Shown one piece after another: positions 27,833 to 35,207 of a stretch of 64,000 nucleotides of DNA. Source of the DNA: a virus. Position 1 is the first letter of the stretch. Each line of letters begins with the position of its first letter. The translations under genes were made by a program, and so were the position numbers. Location of the stretch: IMG/VR virus record IMGVR_UViG_3300006175_000011, positions 1 through 64,000 of that record; one strand, 5' to 3'. The notes beneath the pieces were generated by a model. The model did no database searches. It was not told the DNA's origin and saw only the letters and a list, made by a program, of their open reading frames with translations.

Positions 27833-28728
27833 TAAAGCGCCCGATGAAGGGACCTCAGGCTACGGACCTGACAATCATCAAGTTTCCTGTGATCGCTTTT
27901 CCCAAGATTGACGGATTCCGCTGCATCCTCGGCACAGAGCCGATGACGAGCCGTTTATCTCCTTTTCCTAACAAGCACTTCATGAAGGAAGCGTCCGGCC
28001 TTTTGGACTGCGGTGCCTTACTCGATGGCGAAATCGTCTGTGGCAGTAAAAAGAAGAAAGGCGTCCTCGGGCGCACGAGCAGCGGACTGACGACCCGAGA
28101 AGGCGAGCCCGATTGGACTCTATGGGTATTTGATGCACCGAGCGTCGGCTTCTTTCGTGTTCGTTTCCTCGAGGCTACTCAAATTGTCAAGGATCTTGAC
28201 CATCCCCGAATAAAGATCCTAAAGGGTCGGATCATTGAAAACTTGCCATCCTTGAACCGGTTCATTGAGGAATGTCTGGCCAAAGGTTATGAGGGTGTAA
28301 TCACCCGTAATCCGGAAGGTTTCTACAAACAGGGTAAGTCCACACTCCGTGAACAAGGCATGCTGAAGATTAAACCCTTCGAAGATGCCGAGGGTCGAGT
28401 TACAGGTTACTTCGAAGAGGAGAAGAACAACAATGAAGCAAAAAGGGAAATCACCGGCAAGCTCAAGCGATCAAGCGCCAAAGCGGGTAAAGTCGGAAAA
28501 GGACGTCTCGGAGGACTCATACTCGAGGATGTTAAATCAGGCGTTGAGGTCCGGGTGGGAGGCGGCTTCACCCAACAGGAACGGATCAACCTCTGGCCAA
28601 TTCGTAAAAGCCTCCTCGGCAAACTTGTCAAATACAAGAAGCAGCAAGTCGGAGAAAAGGATAAGCCGCGCCATCCGGGCTTTCGCGAATTTATTGGGTG
28701 GCGACCGGATTGGGATCTGGCAGAATAA
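27829..28728 (+). CDS. ATP-dependent DNA ligase
   Basis: 299 aa. Motif I is PKIDGFR with the adenylated Lys at residue 26. Further nucleotidyltransferase motifs are LLDGEIV, a WVFDAP strand, EGVITRNP and MLKIKPF. A C-terminal OB-like part follows (LILEDVKSGVEVRVGGGFTQ). The length fits the compact phage ligases of the T7 type. It would seal nicks after replication and recombination. AAAGG lies upstream and the ATG overlaps the previous stop. A new promoter follows directly after the gene. Confidence 0.85.
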   Translation: MIKRPMKGPQATDLTIIKFPVIAFPKIDGFRCILGTEPMTSRLSPFPNKHFMKEASGLLDCGALLDGEIVCGSKKKKGVLGRTSSGLTTREGEPDWTLWVFDAPSVGFFRVRFLEATQIVKDLDHPRIKILKGRIIENLPSLNRFIEECLAKGYEGVITRNPEGFYKQGKSTLREQGMLKIKPFEDAEGRVTGYFEEEKNNNEAKREITGKLKRSSAKAGKVGKGRLGGLILEDVKSGVEVRVGGGFTQQERINLWPIRKSLLGKLVKYKKQQVGEKDKPRHPGFREFIGWRPDWDLAE

Positions 28729-28733
28729 ACCAG

Positions 28734-28781
28734 TTGATGGACAGTTATCCGTATGCGATAATGTTGACGCAACGACGCAAC
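28734..28781 (+). promoter_or_regulatory. Promoter-hairpin module for the gene at 28793
   Basis: TTGATG (28734-28739), 17-bp spacer, GATAAT (28757-28762), a weaker hairpin GTTG...CAAC (28763-28781), then GGAG before the ATG. Confidence 0.6.
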
Positions 28782-28792
28782 GGAGATATAAC

Positions 28793-29023
28793 ATGCGAAC
28801 GATTGAACTCGAGGACGACGACTTCGCACAGGTACGAGCTGCATTGATGACGATGAGTGAGGTCAGCGACATGCAGATCAACACATCGCTTGAACTGATC
28901 GCTCGACTAAGGCGCGATGAGCCTGACGCCGCTGCGGGGACAATCACCGACCTCGAGGGACAGGTTCAAGACTTCGAGCTCGACAGCGAAAACCTTAAGC
29001 GCATCGCGCAACTATTCAGCTAA
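28793..29023 (+). CDS. Small acidic protein, unrecognised
   Basis: 76 aa, acidic, mostly helical (DFAQVRAALMTMSEVSDMQI and a Leu-rich C-terminal helix LDSENLKRIAQLF). The ATG at 28793 follows GGAG of the promoter-hairpin module. No family recognised. Confidence 0.6.
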   Translation: MRTIELEDDDFAQVRAALMTMSEVSDMQINTSLELIARLRRDEPDAAAGTITDLEGQVQDFELDSENLKRIAQLFS

Positions 29024-29034
29024 GGAATTGATCG

Positions 29035-29463
29035 ATGAATGGACTTGAAGCAATGACGCGGGTTCTTGCGCTCTCCGAGCAGGCCATCCGCGACAGAGGT
29101 ATCGATCCCCAGGATCCCGCCAACATGGAAGATCGAGACGTCATAGCTATGGCGGTTATAAGCGCTCTGCTTAATACGGCTATGCCGATTGTGCGTTTCC
29201 GCGCTCACGTCCAGATTGAGGATTGCGAGACCAAGAAGGTACCTCAGGGGGAGTTCACCGTACTCGGTGTCAACATGACCTCGATCCGCGCCGGTCTCGA
29301 AACGCTGATGCAACATCCGCTGAAGGTTCATGTGTCCCTGTGGGAACAACGCGCTACGGGTGCTGATATGATCTCTGGTTATCAGGGCCCAACAAAGGCA
29401 CAGAACTTTCGAGTATGGATACGCAGCATCGAGTCGCTGCAAGCAATGCCTACTGTGCAATGA
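29035..29463 (+). CDS. Protein of unknown function
   Basis: 142 aa, helical first half (MTRVLALSEQAIRDRGIDPQ), beta-rich second half (VRFRAHVQIEDCETKKVPQG). AAGGAATT lies upstream. Four-base overlap with the next gene. No recognisable family. Confidence 0.55.
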   Translation: MNGLEAMTRVLALSEQAIRDRGIDPQDPANMEDRDVIAMAVISALLNTAMPIVRFRAHVQIEDCETKKVPQGEFTVLGVNMTSIRAGLETLMQHPLKVHVSLWEQRATGADMISGYQGPTKAQNFRVWIRSIESLQAMPTVQ

Positions 29464-29816
29464 CACGCAAACGATCATCCAAAGACGTTGACACGTCGCG
29501 TCAGAAGCGCGTCAGGTCGTCGCGTTCAAGTGATCGTAGGAAACAACGCGCAACGAAGGACAACGCACCTGAGAGCGTCGAGTGGTTGACCAGGTCATCA
29601 GCTCGTATGTCAGCGATGAAGATTCTGAACGACTATAGAGAACGTCCCTACGTTTTGTCCATGCCTCGAGAAGAAGGTCCCGAACCCATATCGGGGTTTT
29701 ATCCCTGCTCAATTGTGGTTCGCGGCAATCGAGTATTCTACTATTTCTTATTTCGTGAGCATCGGGACGCAACTTGCGCGAAATGGCCTGACGCTCGCAA
29801 GGAGTTTACACCCTAA
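29460..29816 (+). CDS. Basic protein, unrecognised
   Basis: 118 aa from the ATG at 29460 (ATGA overlap). The first 45 residues are highly basic (TRKRSSKDVDTSRQKRVRSS), the rest has strand-rich aromatic stretches (FYPCSIVVRGNRVFYYFLFR). Probably binds nucleic acid. It is followed by a promoter and a hairpin. Confidence 0.5.
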   Translation: MTRKRSSKDVDTSRQKRVRSSRSSDRRKQRATKDNAPESVEWLTRSSARMSAMKILNDYRERPYVLSMPREEGPEPISGFYPCSIVVRGNRVFYYFLFREHRDATCAKWPDARKEFTP

Positions 29817-29857
29817 CGCTATGGTGCGATAATACCTTCGGCAGTGTCGGAGGTATT
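29805..29857 (+). promoter_or_regulatory. Promoter and SD-masking hairpin before the gene at 29858
   Basis: TTTACA (29805-29810), 17-bp spacer, GATAAT (29828-29833). An inverted repeat AATACCT/AGGTATT (29831-29837 and 29851-29857) encloses the GGAGG ribosome binding site (29849-29853) and ends at the ATG. A message starting at this promoter would lack the left arm, while a read-through message would have a masked site. Confidence 0.55.
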
Positions 29858-30223
29858 ATGAGTAGCGTTCAGTCCCTAAGCAACGAGAAACTCGCCCAAG
29901 AACTGGAACGGGTTAACGGCGAACGTTGGTTGCAAGAACTACTCCTCGAAGTGGCTCATCGCCTGCGTCAATCCGACGTGCAAGGCTTGCTGTTTGCCAC
30001 CGAGGCAGTTGACGCGATCACCAAATCTCCAATGGTCAGCAAAGAGACAGCGGAGTTGGTTGAGACGCTCATCATGGCGCCGGTCTTGAAGCGCCAATCT
30101 TCCTCAAAGCTTTCAACGATTGCTGGTCGTATCTTAAACGGTGCTGACTACACCCACGGCGAAGTCATATCATTAGCGGCATGTGTGATGTCTCAGGACG
30201 AAACACGAGGACAATCGCAATGA
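29858..30223 (+). CDS. Helical protein, unrecognised
   Basis: 121 aa, almost all helical by pattern (LSNEKLAQELERVNGERWLQ near the start; several Leu/Glu-rich helices). Start fixed by GGAGG four bases before the ATG. No family recognised. Its stop overlaps a possible 33-codon frame. Confidence 0.55.
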   Translation: MSSVQSLSNEKLAQELERVNGERWLQELLLEVAHRLRQSDVQGLLFATEAVDAITKSPMVSKETAELVETLIMAPVLKRQSSSKLSTIAGRILNGADYTHGEVISLAACVMSQDETRGQSQ

Positions 30224-30321
30224 TGCATCAATCGACGTTTTTGATCGATCCTGAGGCGTCTGAGGCGCGTCTCAGGTGCATTATTCGACGTTGCGACGTA
30301 TCAACGTGCGCGATTGCGTGA
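30220..30321 (+). CDS. Possible micropeptide, 33 codons
   Basis: Starts at an ATG overlapping the previous stop (ATGATG), with GAGG nine bases upstream, and reads MMHQSTFLIDPEASEARLRC to a stop at 30321. The 3' end overlaps the convergent MazG-like gene. Kept at low confidence because it is short and shows no recognisable motif. Confidence 0.35.
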   Translation: MMHQSTFLIDPEASEARLRCIIRRCDVSTCAIA

Positions 30322-30618
30322 CGACAACGCCTTGGGCGTCTTTTTCACGACGGCCTTGATGTCACCCATCCACTTCACAAATCTCTTGCGTTTTGAAGCC
30401 GCTCGGCGTTCGATACGCTCACGATCCAGTCCATTGCGATCGATGAAATAGTTGAGGGCATTGAGAACGTCAGCGGCTTCGTCCTCGACCGACAGGATGA
30501 CCGAACGTTTGCGAGCCGGGTGCTTTCCCGTTGGGAATGCCGCAAGCTTCATCAACTCCACACCCAGTTCATTGAGTTCTTCCTGCAGCTTGATGATACC
30601 CCGCCATTGCTTCGCCAT
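30301..30618 (-). CDS. MazG-like nucleotide pyrophosphohydrolase
   Basis: 105 aa with the MazG core: KLQEELNELGVELMKL (the first metal-binding Glu pair) and SVEDEAADVLNALNYFIDR (the second acidic motif EDEAADV). A basic C-terminal helix follows. It should hydrolyse dNTPs to dNMPs. It is the second MazG-type protein in the window (the other at 7675), and the only leftward gene between 20300 and 32015. AGGAGG precedes the ATG, and a promoter lies just upstream. Confidence 0.7.
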   Translation of the reverse strand: MAKQWRGIIKLQEELNELGVELMKLAAFPTGKHPARKRSVILSVEDEAADVLNALNYFIDRNGLDRERIERRAASKRKRFVKWMGDIKAVVKKTPKALSSRNRAR

Positions 30619-30641
30619 ATGTCCTCCTGTGGTAATGTCGC

Positions 30642-30670
30642 ACTATATCTTGTTGGTTCAGGTAGGTCAA
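30642..30670 (-). promoter_or_regulatory. Leftward promoter of the MazG-like gene
   Basis: Minus-strand TTGACC (30670-30665), 17-bp spacer, TATAGT (30647-30642). About 18 bases of leader follow, with AGGAGG near the ATG. Confidence 0.7.
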
Positions 30671-30731
30671 TCACCATGTTCTATCCTCTTAAGTGCCCTC
30701 GGTATATAAAGTGAGCCATCATTCGGGCGTA

Positions 30732-31241
30732 ATGGGGGCCAAGGTGATACGAGAGACATTGGATATGTGGGTTCAAATGAAGAAACACTTCGAGGTTCGT
30801 GCCACGGAGTGGTACAGTGCTCTGGTCCTGTCAGGGTGGGGCGCCTACACCATACTTCATCCCGGGCTTTATCGAGGTCCGGCGAACCCCTACTTTCAAT
30901 CCATGCTCGAGTATGCTCCCCAAGAGAGATGGGGACTAGCCGCCTTCATGGTAGGCTTCATCCGTATCACCGCCCTCTTTATCAACGGTAAGTGGGGAGT
31001 AACACCCACAGTTCGCATCGCCACCAGCTTTGTCTCGATGCTGGTCTGGTTCTGCGTATCTGTTGGTCTGTTCAAATCGGGCTTGCCCAATTACGGACTT
31101 ATCCTGTACCCCGCTTTACTGCTCGCCGACGCTCATTCCTCGTATCGAGCGGCAATCGATGCTGCCGAGGCCCGTGAGCTGAAGAAACTCCATAAAGCAG
31201 CAGGGGCAGAAAACAATGTCAGAGCCTTCCGCCGCGGTTAG
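30732..31241 (+). CDS. Polytopic membrane protein, unrecognised
   Basis: 169 aa from ATG 30732 (other in-frame starts, GTG 30693 and 30711 or ATG 30765, cannot be excluded because no strong ribosome binding site is visible). Three or four hydrophobic segments, e.g. YSALVLSGWGAYTILHPGLY and WGLAAFMVGFIRITALFI, then FVSMLVWFCVSVGLF and LILYPALLLADA, followed by a basic helix. Together with the next gene it could be a membrane pair. A holin role is possible but it lies far from the lysis cassette. Confidence 0.55.
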   Translation: MGAKVIRETLDMWVQMKKHFEVRATEWYSALVLSGWGAYTILHPGLYRGPANPYFQSMLEYAPQERWGLAAFMVGFIRITALFINGKWGVTPTVRIATSFVSMLVWFCVSVGLFKSGLPNYGLILYPALLLADAHSSYRAAIDAAEARELKKLHKAAGAENNVRAFRRG

Positions 31242-31554
31242 TCATGCCGCGTCCGTCGACTGGAACATCGTTGCTGCCGCTCTAGCCACCTTCTCCGGAA
31301 CCCTGTGCGTTACAGTCTGGGGTTTCTTGACAGGCAAGAAGAAAATCACCGAGCGGTTAGAAGGCAGGGATGGAAACGGCGGCGTCAACAGCGCTGCAAT
31401 CCTCGACAACACAATGATCCTTCAGCAGGTGCTGATCCAACGCGAGACTCGCGACGGGCTGTTACTCAACAGTCATGCTCTGACAGCTCTGTGTTCAGCA
31501 ATCGAAGATAACACGAACGCCGTAGAGAAGTTGACCAAGAAACTCGACGGATAA
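31216..31554 (+). CDS. Single-pass membrane protein with helical tail
   Basis: 112 aa with one membrane span (WNIVAAALATFSGTLCVTVW) and a helical cytoplasmic part, ending in an amphipathic helix (DNTNAVEKLTKKLDG). It starts 26 bases before the end of the previous membrane-protein gene, so the two are co-translated. Function unknown. Confidence 0.55.
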   Translation: MSEPSAAVSHAASVDWNIVAAALATFSGTLCVTVWGFLTGKKKITERLEGRDGNGGVNSAAILDNTMILQQVLIQRETRDGLLLNSHALTALCSAIEDNTNAVEKLTKKLDG

Positions 31555-31691
31555 TCTCTTAAAGCCTTCACCGCTAGTATTAGGCGGTCGGATTGTTCCA
31601 GAGGTTCCCGTCGCCATCGCGTTGAGCTTGCTCCGCCATCCGCGCCCGGTCCGCTCAGGTTCCCGATATTCCCACACATAGGAGAATAGCA

Positions 31692-32015
31692 ATGTACGTT
31701 ATTGCGAAGATGGGCGTTCAGTCGATTGAGGATTATGGCTGGAGTCGCAAGTTGAAGATGTCCTGTGTCTATGACAACGGCATCAACACGGGCGACAACG
31801 AGGAAAATAAATCCTTCACCCGCGCGAGCCCCAGTGGCGAGCTGTGGATGACCATCGATAATAAGAATGTTTGGCCGGCATTCCGTTTGCCGGACGGCGT
31901 TGGCCAACAACAGTCCCAGCACTACGTTGTCTTCATCGACGCAGCGGAACATAGCCTCGCCGACGTTTACAAGATGCTCGGATCACTTCCTCTTAAGGAA
32001 GAGACTGTAGACTAA
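31692..32015 (+). CDS. Protein of unknown function
   Basis: 107 aa, beta-rich N-terminus (YVIAKMGVQSIEDYGWSRKL) and helical end (AEHSLADVYKMLGSLPL). AGGAG precedes the ATG. The 137 bases upstream (31555-31691) contain no gene and no obvious promoter box. It is followed by an 11-bp inverted repeat at the convergence with the leftward ThyX unit. Confidence 0.55.
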   Translation: MYVIAKMGVQSIEDYGWSRKLKMSCVYDNGINTGDNEENKSFTRASPSGELWMTIDNKNVWPAFRLPDGVGQQQSQHYVVFIDAAEHSLADVYKMLGSLPLKEETVD

Positions 32016-32020
32016 TAGTC

Positions 32021-32091
32021 GAACCGGGGGCCATGAAGCCGAGTTCCTGCTATCATGCCTTTTCGAGCTTCGCGCTCTTTGCCCCCGGTTC
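32021..32091. terminator. 11-bp inverted repeat between convergent genes
   Basis: GAACCGGGGGC (32021-32031) pairs perfectly with GCCCCCGGTTC (32081-32091) around a 49-base loop that holds a smaller GAGC/GCTC hairpin. It lies between convergent stops at 32015 and 32098 and can fold on either strand, so it is a probable bidirectional terminator or 3'-end stabiliser. The long loop and missing T-run make intrinsic termination less certain. Confidence 0.55.
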
Positions 32092-32097
32092 ACACTT

Positions 32098-32481
32098 TCA
32101 GTTGAGGTCGATCTTCTTAAAGCTGATCCCTCGTTCCCGAAGCATCTGCTCGAAGTGTTCAACGAAGCTTCGTTCCTCACCTGTGCTAACTATCAAGCCC
32201 ATGTCGGCTAAAACAGTCTGGATGATCTGTGCACTTGGCGTTTGGTCACACAGACTCAATCCTTGGAAGAACAAAGCCACCTTATCTCTGTCATTGTCGA
32301 ACCACTCTTTCAAGTAATGCTGCATAGCTCGACGTGAACAATGCGGGTCGCCGCATTCGCAAGGGAGAGTCTCGACATGATCGTAGAATTGCTGAGCTCC
32401 CGGGTACCTCTTGACCATGTCGAGGAAGACTTCCTGACAAGAGGATCCCAGAATAACGGCAAGGTCAAGTATCTCGATCAT
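32098..32481 (-). CDS. Cysteine-containing protein of unknown function
   Basis: 127 aa, coupled to the upstream ThyX gene by a four-base overlap. It contains a Cys/His cluster (LPCECGDPHCSRRAMQHYL) that could bind a metal, followed by a helical C-terminus. No family recognised. Confidence 0.55.
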   Translation of the reverse strand: MIEILDLAVILGSSCQEVFLDMVKRYPGAQQFYDHVETLPCECGDPHCSRRAMQHYLKEWFDNDRDKVALFFQGLSLCDQTPSAQIIQTVLADMGLIVSTGEERSFVEHFEQMLRERGISFKKIDLN

Positions 32482-33332
32482 ACGCGTGTCTCCATTATGG
32501 CTTCATGAGGAATAGTCTTGCGGTACTGTATCCAACCCTCAAAATTGCCGTGCAGTTGAGGATGTCCCCAACTTTCATCATCTTTCCACTTACCCGAATT
32601 TACTCGAGTATCCGGCGTTGCCTGATGTTCCGCTGGTGAGGCGTGAACCGGTTGGCTCACAACGAGTTTCTCGTAACGCGCCATCTCTGAGACGAAGTCC
32701 GCCTTACCGTCGAAGGGTGCATAGCTGAGCCTTGCGCTCCGAGCTGTGGAGATCATCTTCAACTCGTCAAGTGTGTAGCCGCCCTCTCGTTCGTCCTCGG
32801 TAACCCAAGGCAAGTGCCAACTGCCCGGCTGACGAAGCACGGGTTGAGATTGTTCCATTGCCTTAAGCATCAACTGCGCGAGCTCGTCAAGTTCAGGTTG
32901 AGCGTATTCGCTGATCCGTAGAGTGAAGAAATTCTTCCACCATGTTGCGGTCACTTGTACGTCGATCCAGCCGAACCACTCGAGCGGTCGATTGGCCCAC
33001 TGTTTGTGAACACCTAATGCCTGAAGCTTAGACACTGCAATTCTAGTATCTTTCGCAAGGTCGATCCAGATGGATTGAGCCTCATATTGCTGAGCAAGTG
33101 TCAGCTTCTCCGTAGATTGCATACCCGGCTTATTCATTCCAAACTGGGGAACGAAGACCTCCTCGGTCAATAGGATCTTGCTAGGCACTGCCCGACTTGA
33201 CCGAGCATTGCGACTGAAGACTCGATGCGTCATCAGCTCAGCGTGGATCGCACGCCAGTATCTCAAGTGAAATGTCGTCAGCCTGATACCCTGTGGGCTA
33301 ACGCTATCGGCGATGATCTTTACTTCGGCCAT
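32478..33332 (-). CDS. thyX: ThyX-type flavin-dependent thymidylate synthase, permuted motif order
   Basis: 284 aa. Near residue 35 it has HAELMTHRVFSRNARSSRAV, corresponding to the ThyX signature RHRxxSxNxxSxR (first Arg replaced by Thr). WWKNFFTLRISEYAQPELDE resembles the helix that in canonical ThyX lies near the C-terminus. The block that is normally N-terminal (ARLSY, then KLVVSQPVHASPAEHQA, like the canonical ARVSY and HxSPFEH) occurs at the C-terminus instead. Phage proteins of this type are usually annotated ThyX. The reaction would be dUMP to dTMP with FAD, methylene-tetrahydrofolate and NADPH; a variant one-carbon reaction is possible. It starts inside the end of the preceding leftward gene and overlaps the next by four bases. 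Confidence 0.75.
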   Translation of the reverse strand: MAEVKIIADSVSPQGIRLTTFHLRYWRAIHAELMTHRVFSRNARSSRAVPSKILLTEEVFVPQFGMNKPGMQSTEKLTLAQQYEAQSIWIDLAKDTRIAVSKLQALGVHKQWANRPLEWFGWIDVQVTATWWKNFFTLRISEYAQPELDELAQLMLKAMEQSQPVLRQPGSWHLPWVTEDEREGGYTLDELKMISTARSARLSYAPFDGKADFVSEMARYEKLVVSQPVHASPAEHQATPDTRVNSGKWKDDESWGHPQLHGNFEGWIQYRKTIPHEAIMETRV

Positions 33333-33520
33333 TTAAACCACCATTTACCTTTCTTGTCTGCTTTCTTGATCTTAGTTTGCCACTTCTTTCTTAATCGACC
33401 ATCCTCCTTGGATTGCTTGACAGATTTCCATACCCATTTGCCATTCTTTGACTTGACGGCAACGGCTATGGGCTTGATACCAGTGCTGGGCGGTGGTCCC
33501 AACGGTATTGACTTCGCCAT
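33320..33520 (-). CDS. Small Lys/Trp-rich protein, unrecognised
   Basis: 66 aa from the ATG at 33520, four bases after GGAGG (a second ATG directly upstream is too close). Very basic, with repeated Lys-Trp pairs (KNGKWVWKSVKQSKEDGRLR and a WWFKWPK end). First gene of the leftward ThyX unit, overlapping ThyX by 13 bases. A nucleic-acid-binding or membrane-active role is possible. Confidence 0.55.
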   Translation of the reverse strand: MAKSIPLGPPPSTGIKPIAVAVKSKNGKWVWKSVKQSKEDGRLRKKWQTKIKKADKKGKWWFKWPK

Positions 33521-33546
33521 CATTCCTCCGTAATGTGAGGGAACCA

Positions 33547-33586
33547 TTTACGCTGACGAGCGTTTATGGCATTGAGGGAACGTTCC
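33547..33586 (+). promoter_or_regulatory. Weak promoter-hairpin module for the gene at 33601
   Basis: TTTACG (33547-33552), 17-bp spacer, CATTGA (33570-33575), then the palindrome GGAACGTTCC (33577-33586) and AGGAG. Boxes are weaker than in the other modules, but the layout is the same. Confidence 0.5.
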
Positions 33587-33600
33587 ACAAGGAGAAAACC

Positions 33601-34053
33601 ATGAGTACGTTTGGTGAAGGTACACTGAACCCCGGTTCGCAAGTCGACAAAGACAACCCAACGCCCGAGGAAGTTCATGAGGCCGAGGAAGGCCAGCAAA
33701 AGCAGGAAACTGTTCCGCCGGCCAATCCCAATGAGCCGACCGAGATCCTCGACGAGTCGGACGACGAAACGCGGGACCGTCACATCGCTTCGACGGAACT
33801 GCCCGTCGGTGAGCTGACCCACCCGGAAACGCAGGCCGATACCGCGCTGGCGGACGATGCGAAGGAACTGATCGTTCCCGGCGCCGCAACCGGCCCTGAT
33901 CCTGCCGGTGTGGTTCGCAATGACCACGGCCGCGTCGCCTATGCGCCTCCGGGATCGATGGACGCTGCGGTCAACGGCGTTCAACAGGATGCGTCTGGTC
34001 ACGTCTCGTCGGTCGGCACCGACAACAGTCCGGCGTCGAATACCCGCATCTAA
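33601..34053 (+). CDS. Acidic, probably disordered protein
   Basis: 150 aa, rich in Glu, Asp, Pro, Thr and Gly with few hydrophobic residues (e.g. NPTPEEVHEAEEGQQKQETV). A short motif near the end (RVAYAPPGSMDAAVNGV) and the C-terminal NSPASNTRI recall the acidic protein at 26558. AGGAG precedes the ATG and a strong terminator follows. A single-gene unit with its own promoter suggests high expression. It could be a virion decoration or a DNA-mimic protein; neither is shown. Confidence 0.55.
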   Translation: MSTFGEGTLNPGSQVDKDNPTPEEVHEAEEGQQKQETVPPANPNEPTEILDESDDETRDRHIASTELPVGELTHPETQADTALADDAKELIVPGAATGPDPAGVVRNDHGRVAYAPPGSMDAAVNGVQQDASGHVSSVGTDNSPASNTRI

Positions 34054-34075
34054 CTTCGGGTGAGGGACAGAGAAG

Positions 34076-34104
34076 GGAGTCATCGGAAACGGTGGCTCCT
34101 TTTT
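34076..34104 (+). terminator. Strong rho-independent terminator
   Basis: GGAGTCATCG (34076-34085), GAAA tetraloop, CGGTGGCTCC (34090-34099; two G-U pairs), then TTTTT (34100-34104). It ends the message of the acidic protein gene and faces the convergent leftward gene ending at 34106. Confidence 0.85.
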
Positions 34105-34105
34105 C

Positions 34106-34315
34106 TTAGAAATCGATCTTCGTAGCATAATCCCACCGATGATTGCCCGACATATTCTTACATCTATGTTCCACTGAACCATCCCTGATACACTTGACAC
34201 GGTAGATCACCATCGTCAGGTTGCAATAATCCCGTTTGATAATCTCGATGATCTTCCACTTATAACCCTCGCCCCATTCTCGGTTGAGTGCGGCCTTGAT
34301 TTCCCTTTTCTTCAT
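34106..34315 (-). CDS. Small basic protein, unrecognised
   Basis: 69 aa, with KREIKAALNREWGEGYKWKI near the start and strands with cysteines later (CNLTMVIYRVKCIRDGSVEH). Four-base overlap with the upstream gene. Last gene of the leftward operon that begins at 35956. No family recognised. Confidence 0.55.
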   Translation of the reverse strand: MKKREIKAALNREWGEGYKWKIIEIIKRDYCNLTMVIYRVKCIRDGSVEHRCKNMSGNHRWDYATKIDF

Positions 34316-34806
34316 GTATTATCCCCGAAGGATCGACGCAGCCGTTTCTTGCTGCAGTCTGGACCATACCCTTCCTTGATCGATGTCGGATCAGTCAATT
34401 CAAGGCCACACATGCCGCAGCGACCGACGTGATAGAACGTCACGCCCGTCGGCACAGTCTTATCGCGATTGAGTATCAGCCAAAACCAGTCGAACGCTCT
34501 GAAGGCTTCGCTGCGGGCTTCTTTCATCCCTGTGCGACGAGTCGTTCGGAATAGCATATCGTCTTTGAAGATTGCACCAAGATAAAGGTACTCGTTGTCC
34601 GAGGTTAGACGAGAAACATACCAGATGCCCGTATCCTTGTCCTTGCGAACTTTGAAGGTGAAGTGCTTTCCGGTCTTGTTGGATTTGATGCTGAACTTGG
34701 CATTGCCCGCAAGGATGAACTCATACACGAGTTCGCCCTTGTCCATAGGCTCTATTAGAGTAAGCCCTTCAGGATACCCGAACAGGTCAGCTCCTTGGGT
34801 CATCAT
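34312..34806 (-). CDS. DUF6011-like zinc-binding protein
   Basis: 164 aa. The C-terminus has HVGRCGMCGLELTDPTSIKE followed by GYGPDC, the Cys4-type signature of the small phage DUF6011 domain (CxxCxRxLxxxxSxxxGxGPxC). The N-terminal 110 residues form a beta-rich part (KTGKHFTFKVRKDKDTGIWY) of unknown role. Function unknown; probably a nucleic-acid-associated protein. Coupled by overlaps on both sides. Confidence 0.65.
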   Translation of the reverse strand: MMTQGADLFGYPEGLTLIEPMDKGELVYEFILAGNAKFSIKSNKTGKHFTFKVRKDKDTGIWYVSRLTSDNEYLYLGAIFKDDMLFRTTRRTGMKEARSEAFRAFDWFWLILNRDKTVPTGVTFYHVGRCGMCGLELTDPTSIKEGYGPDCSKKRLRRSFGDNT

Positions 34807-35207
34807 ACTCTTCTCCCCGCGGTGTTAGCCAAGAATCTTGCTATCTCTTTGCCTATCGTAATTCCTAAGCATGACACGGCTTCGGGTCCATCAAGCAAAT
34901 GGATTTGCTCCGCTCGAATAATGTATTCCGCCGTGGGCGAGGGCCTTATAAACTCGAGCGAAGCCGCCACCTTCATTGAACCCGGATTTAGGGCGGCTAA
35001 TCTGATGTCCACATGGGGCTCAAGGGTTGCTATCATCCGAGCGATCTCACCCTCAAACTGGACTAAACGTTGTTGTAGTGCTCGCTTGTCCGATGTTAAG
35101 CTTGAAATATCCTCAGCGGCGATGTCATGAAGACGGGTTAATTCCTTCAGCTCGTTCTCGGTCTCCCGAGCGCGCCGTCGCTGGTTTCTTCCAAATCGCT
35201 TGCTCAT
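34803..35207 (-). CDS. Coiled-coil protein, unrecognised
   Basis: 134 aa. Basic start (SKRFGRNQRRRARETENELK) leading into a coiled coil (LTRLHDIAAEDISSLTSDKR, QRLVQFEGEIARMI), then a mixed C-terminal half. Four-base overlaps with both neighbours. No family recognised. Confidence 0.55.
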   Translation of the reverse strand: MSKRFGRNQRRRARETENELKELTRLHDIAAEDISSLTSDKRALQQRLVQFEGEIARMIATLEPHVDIRLAALNPGSMKVAASLEFIRPSPTAEYIIRAEQIHLLDGPEAVSCLGITIGKEIARFLANTAGRRV

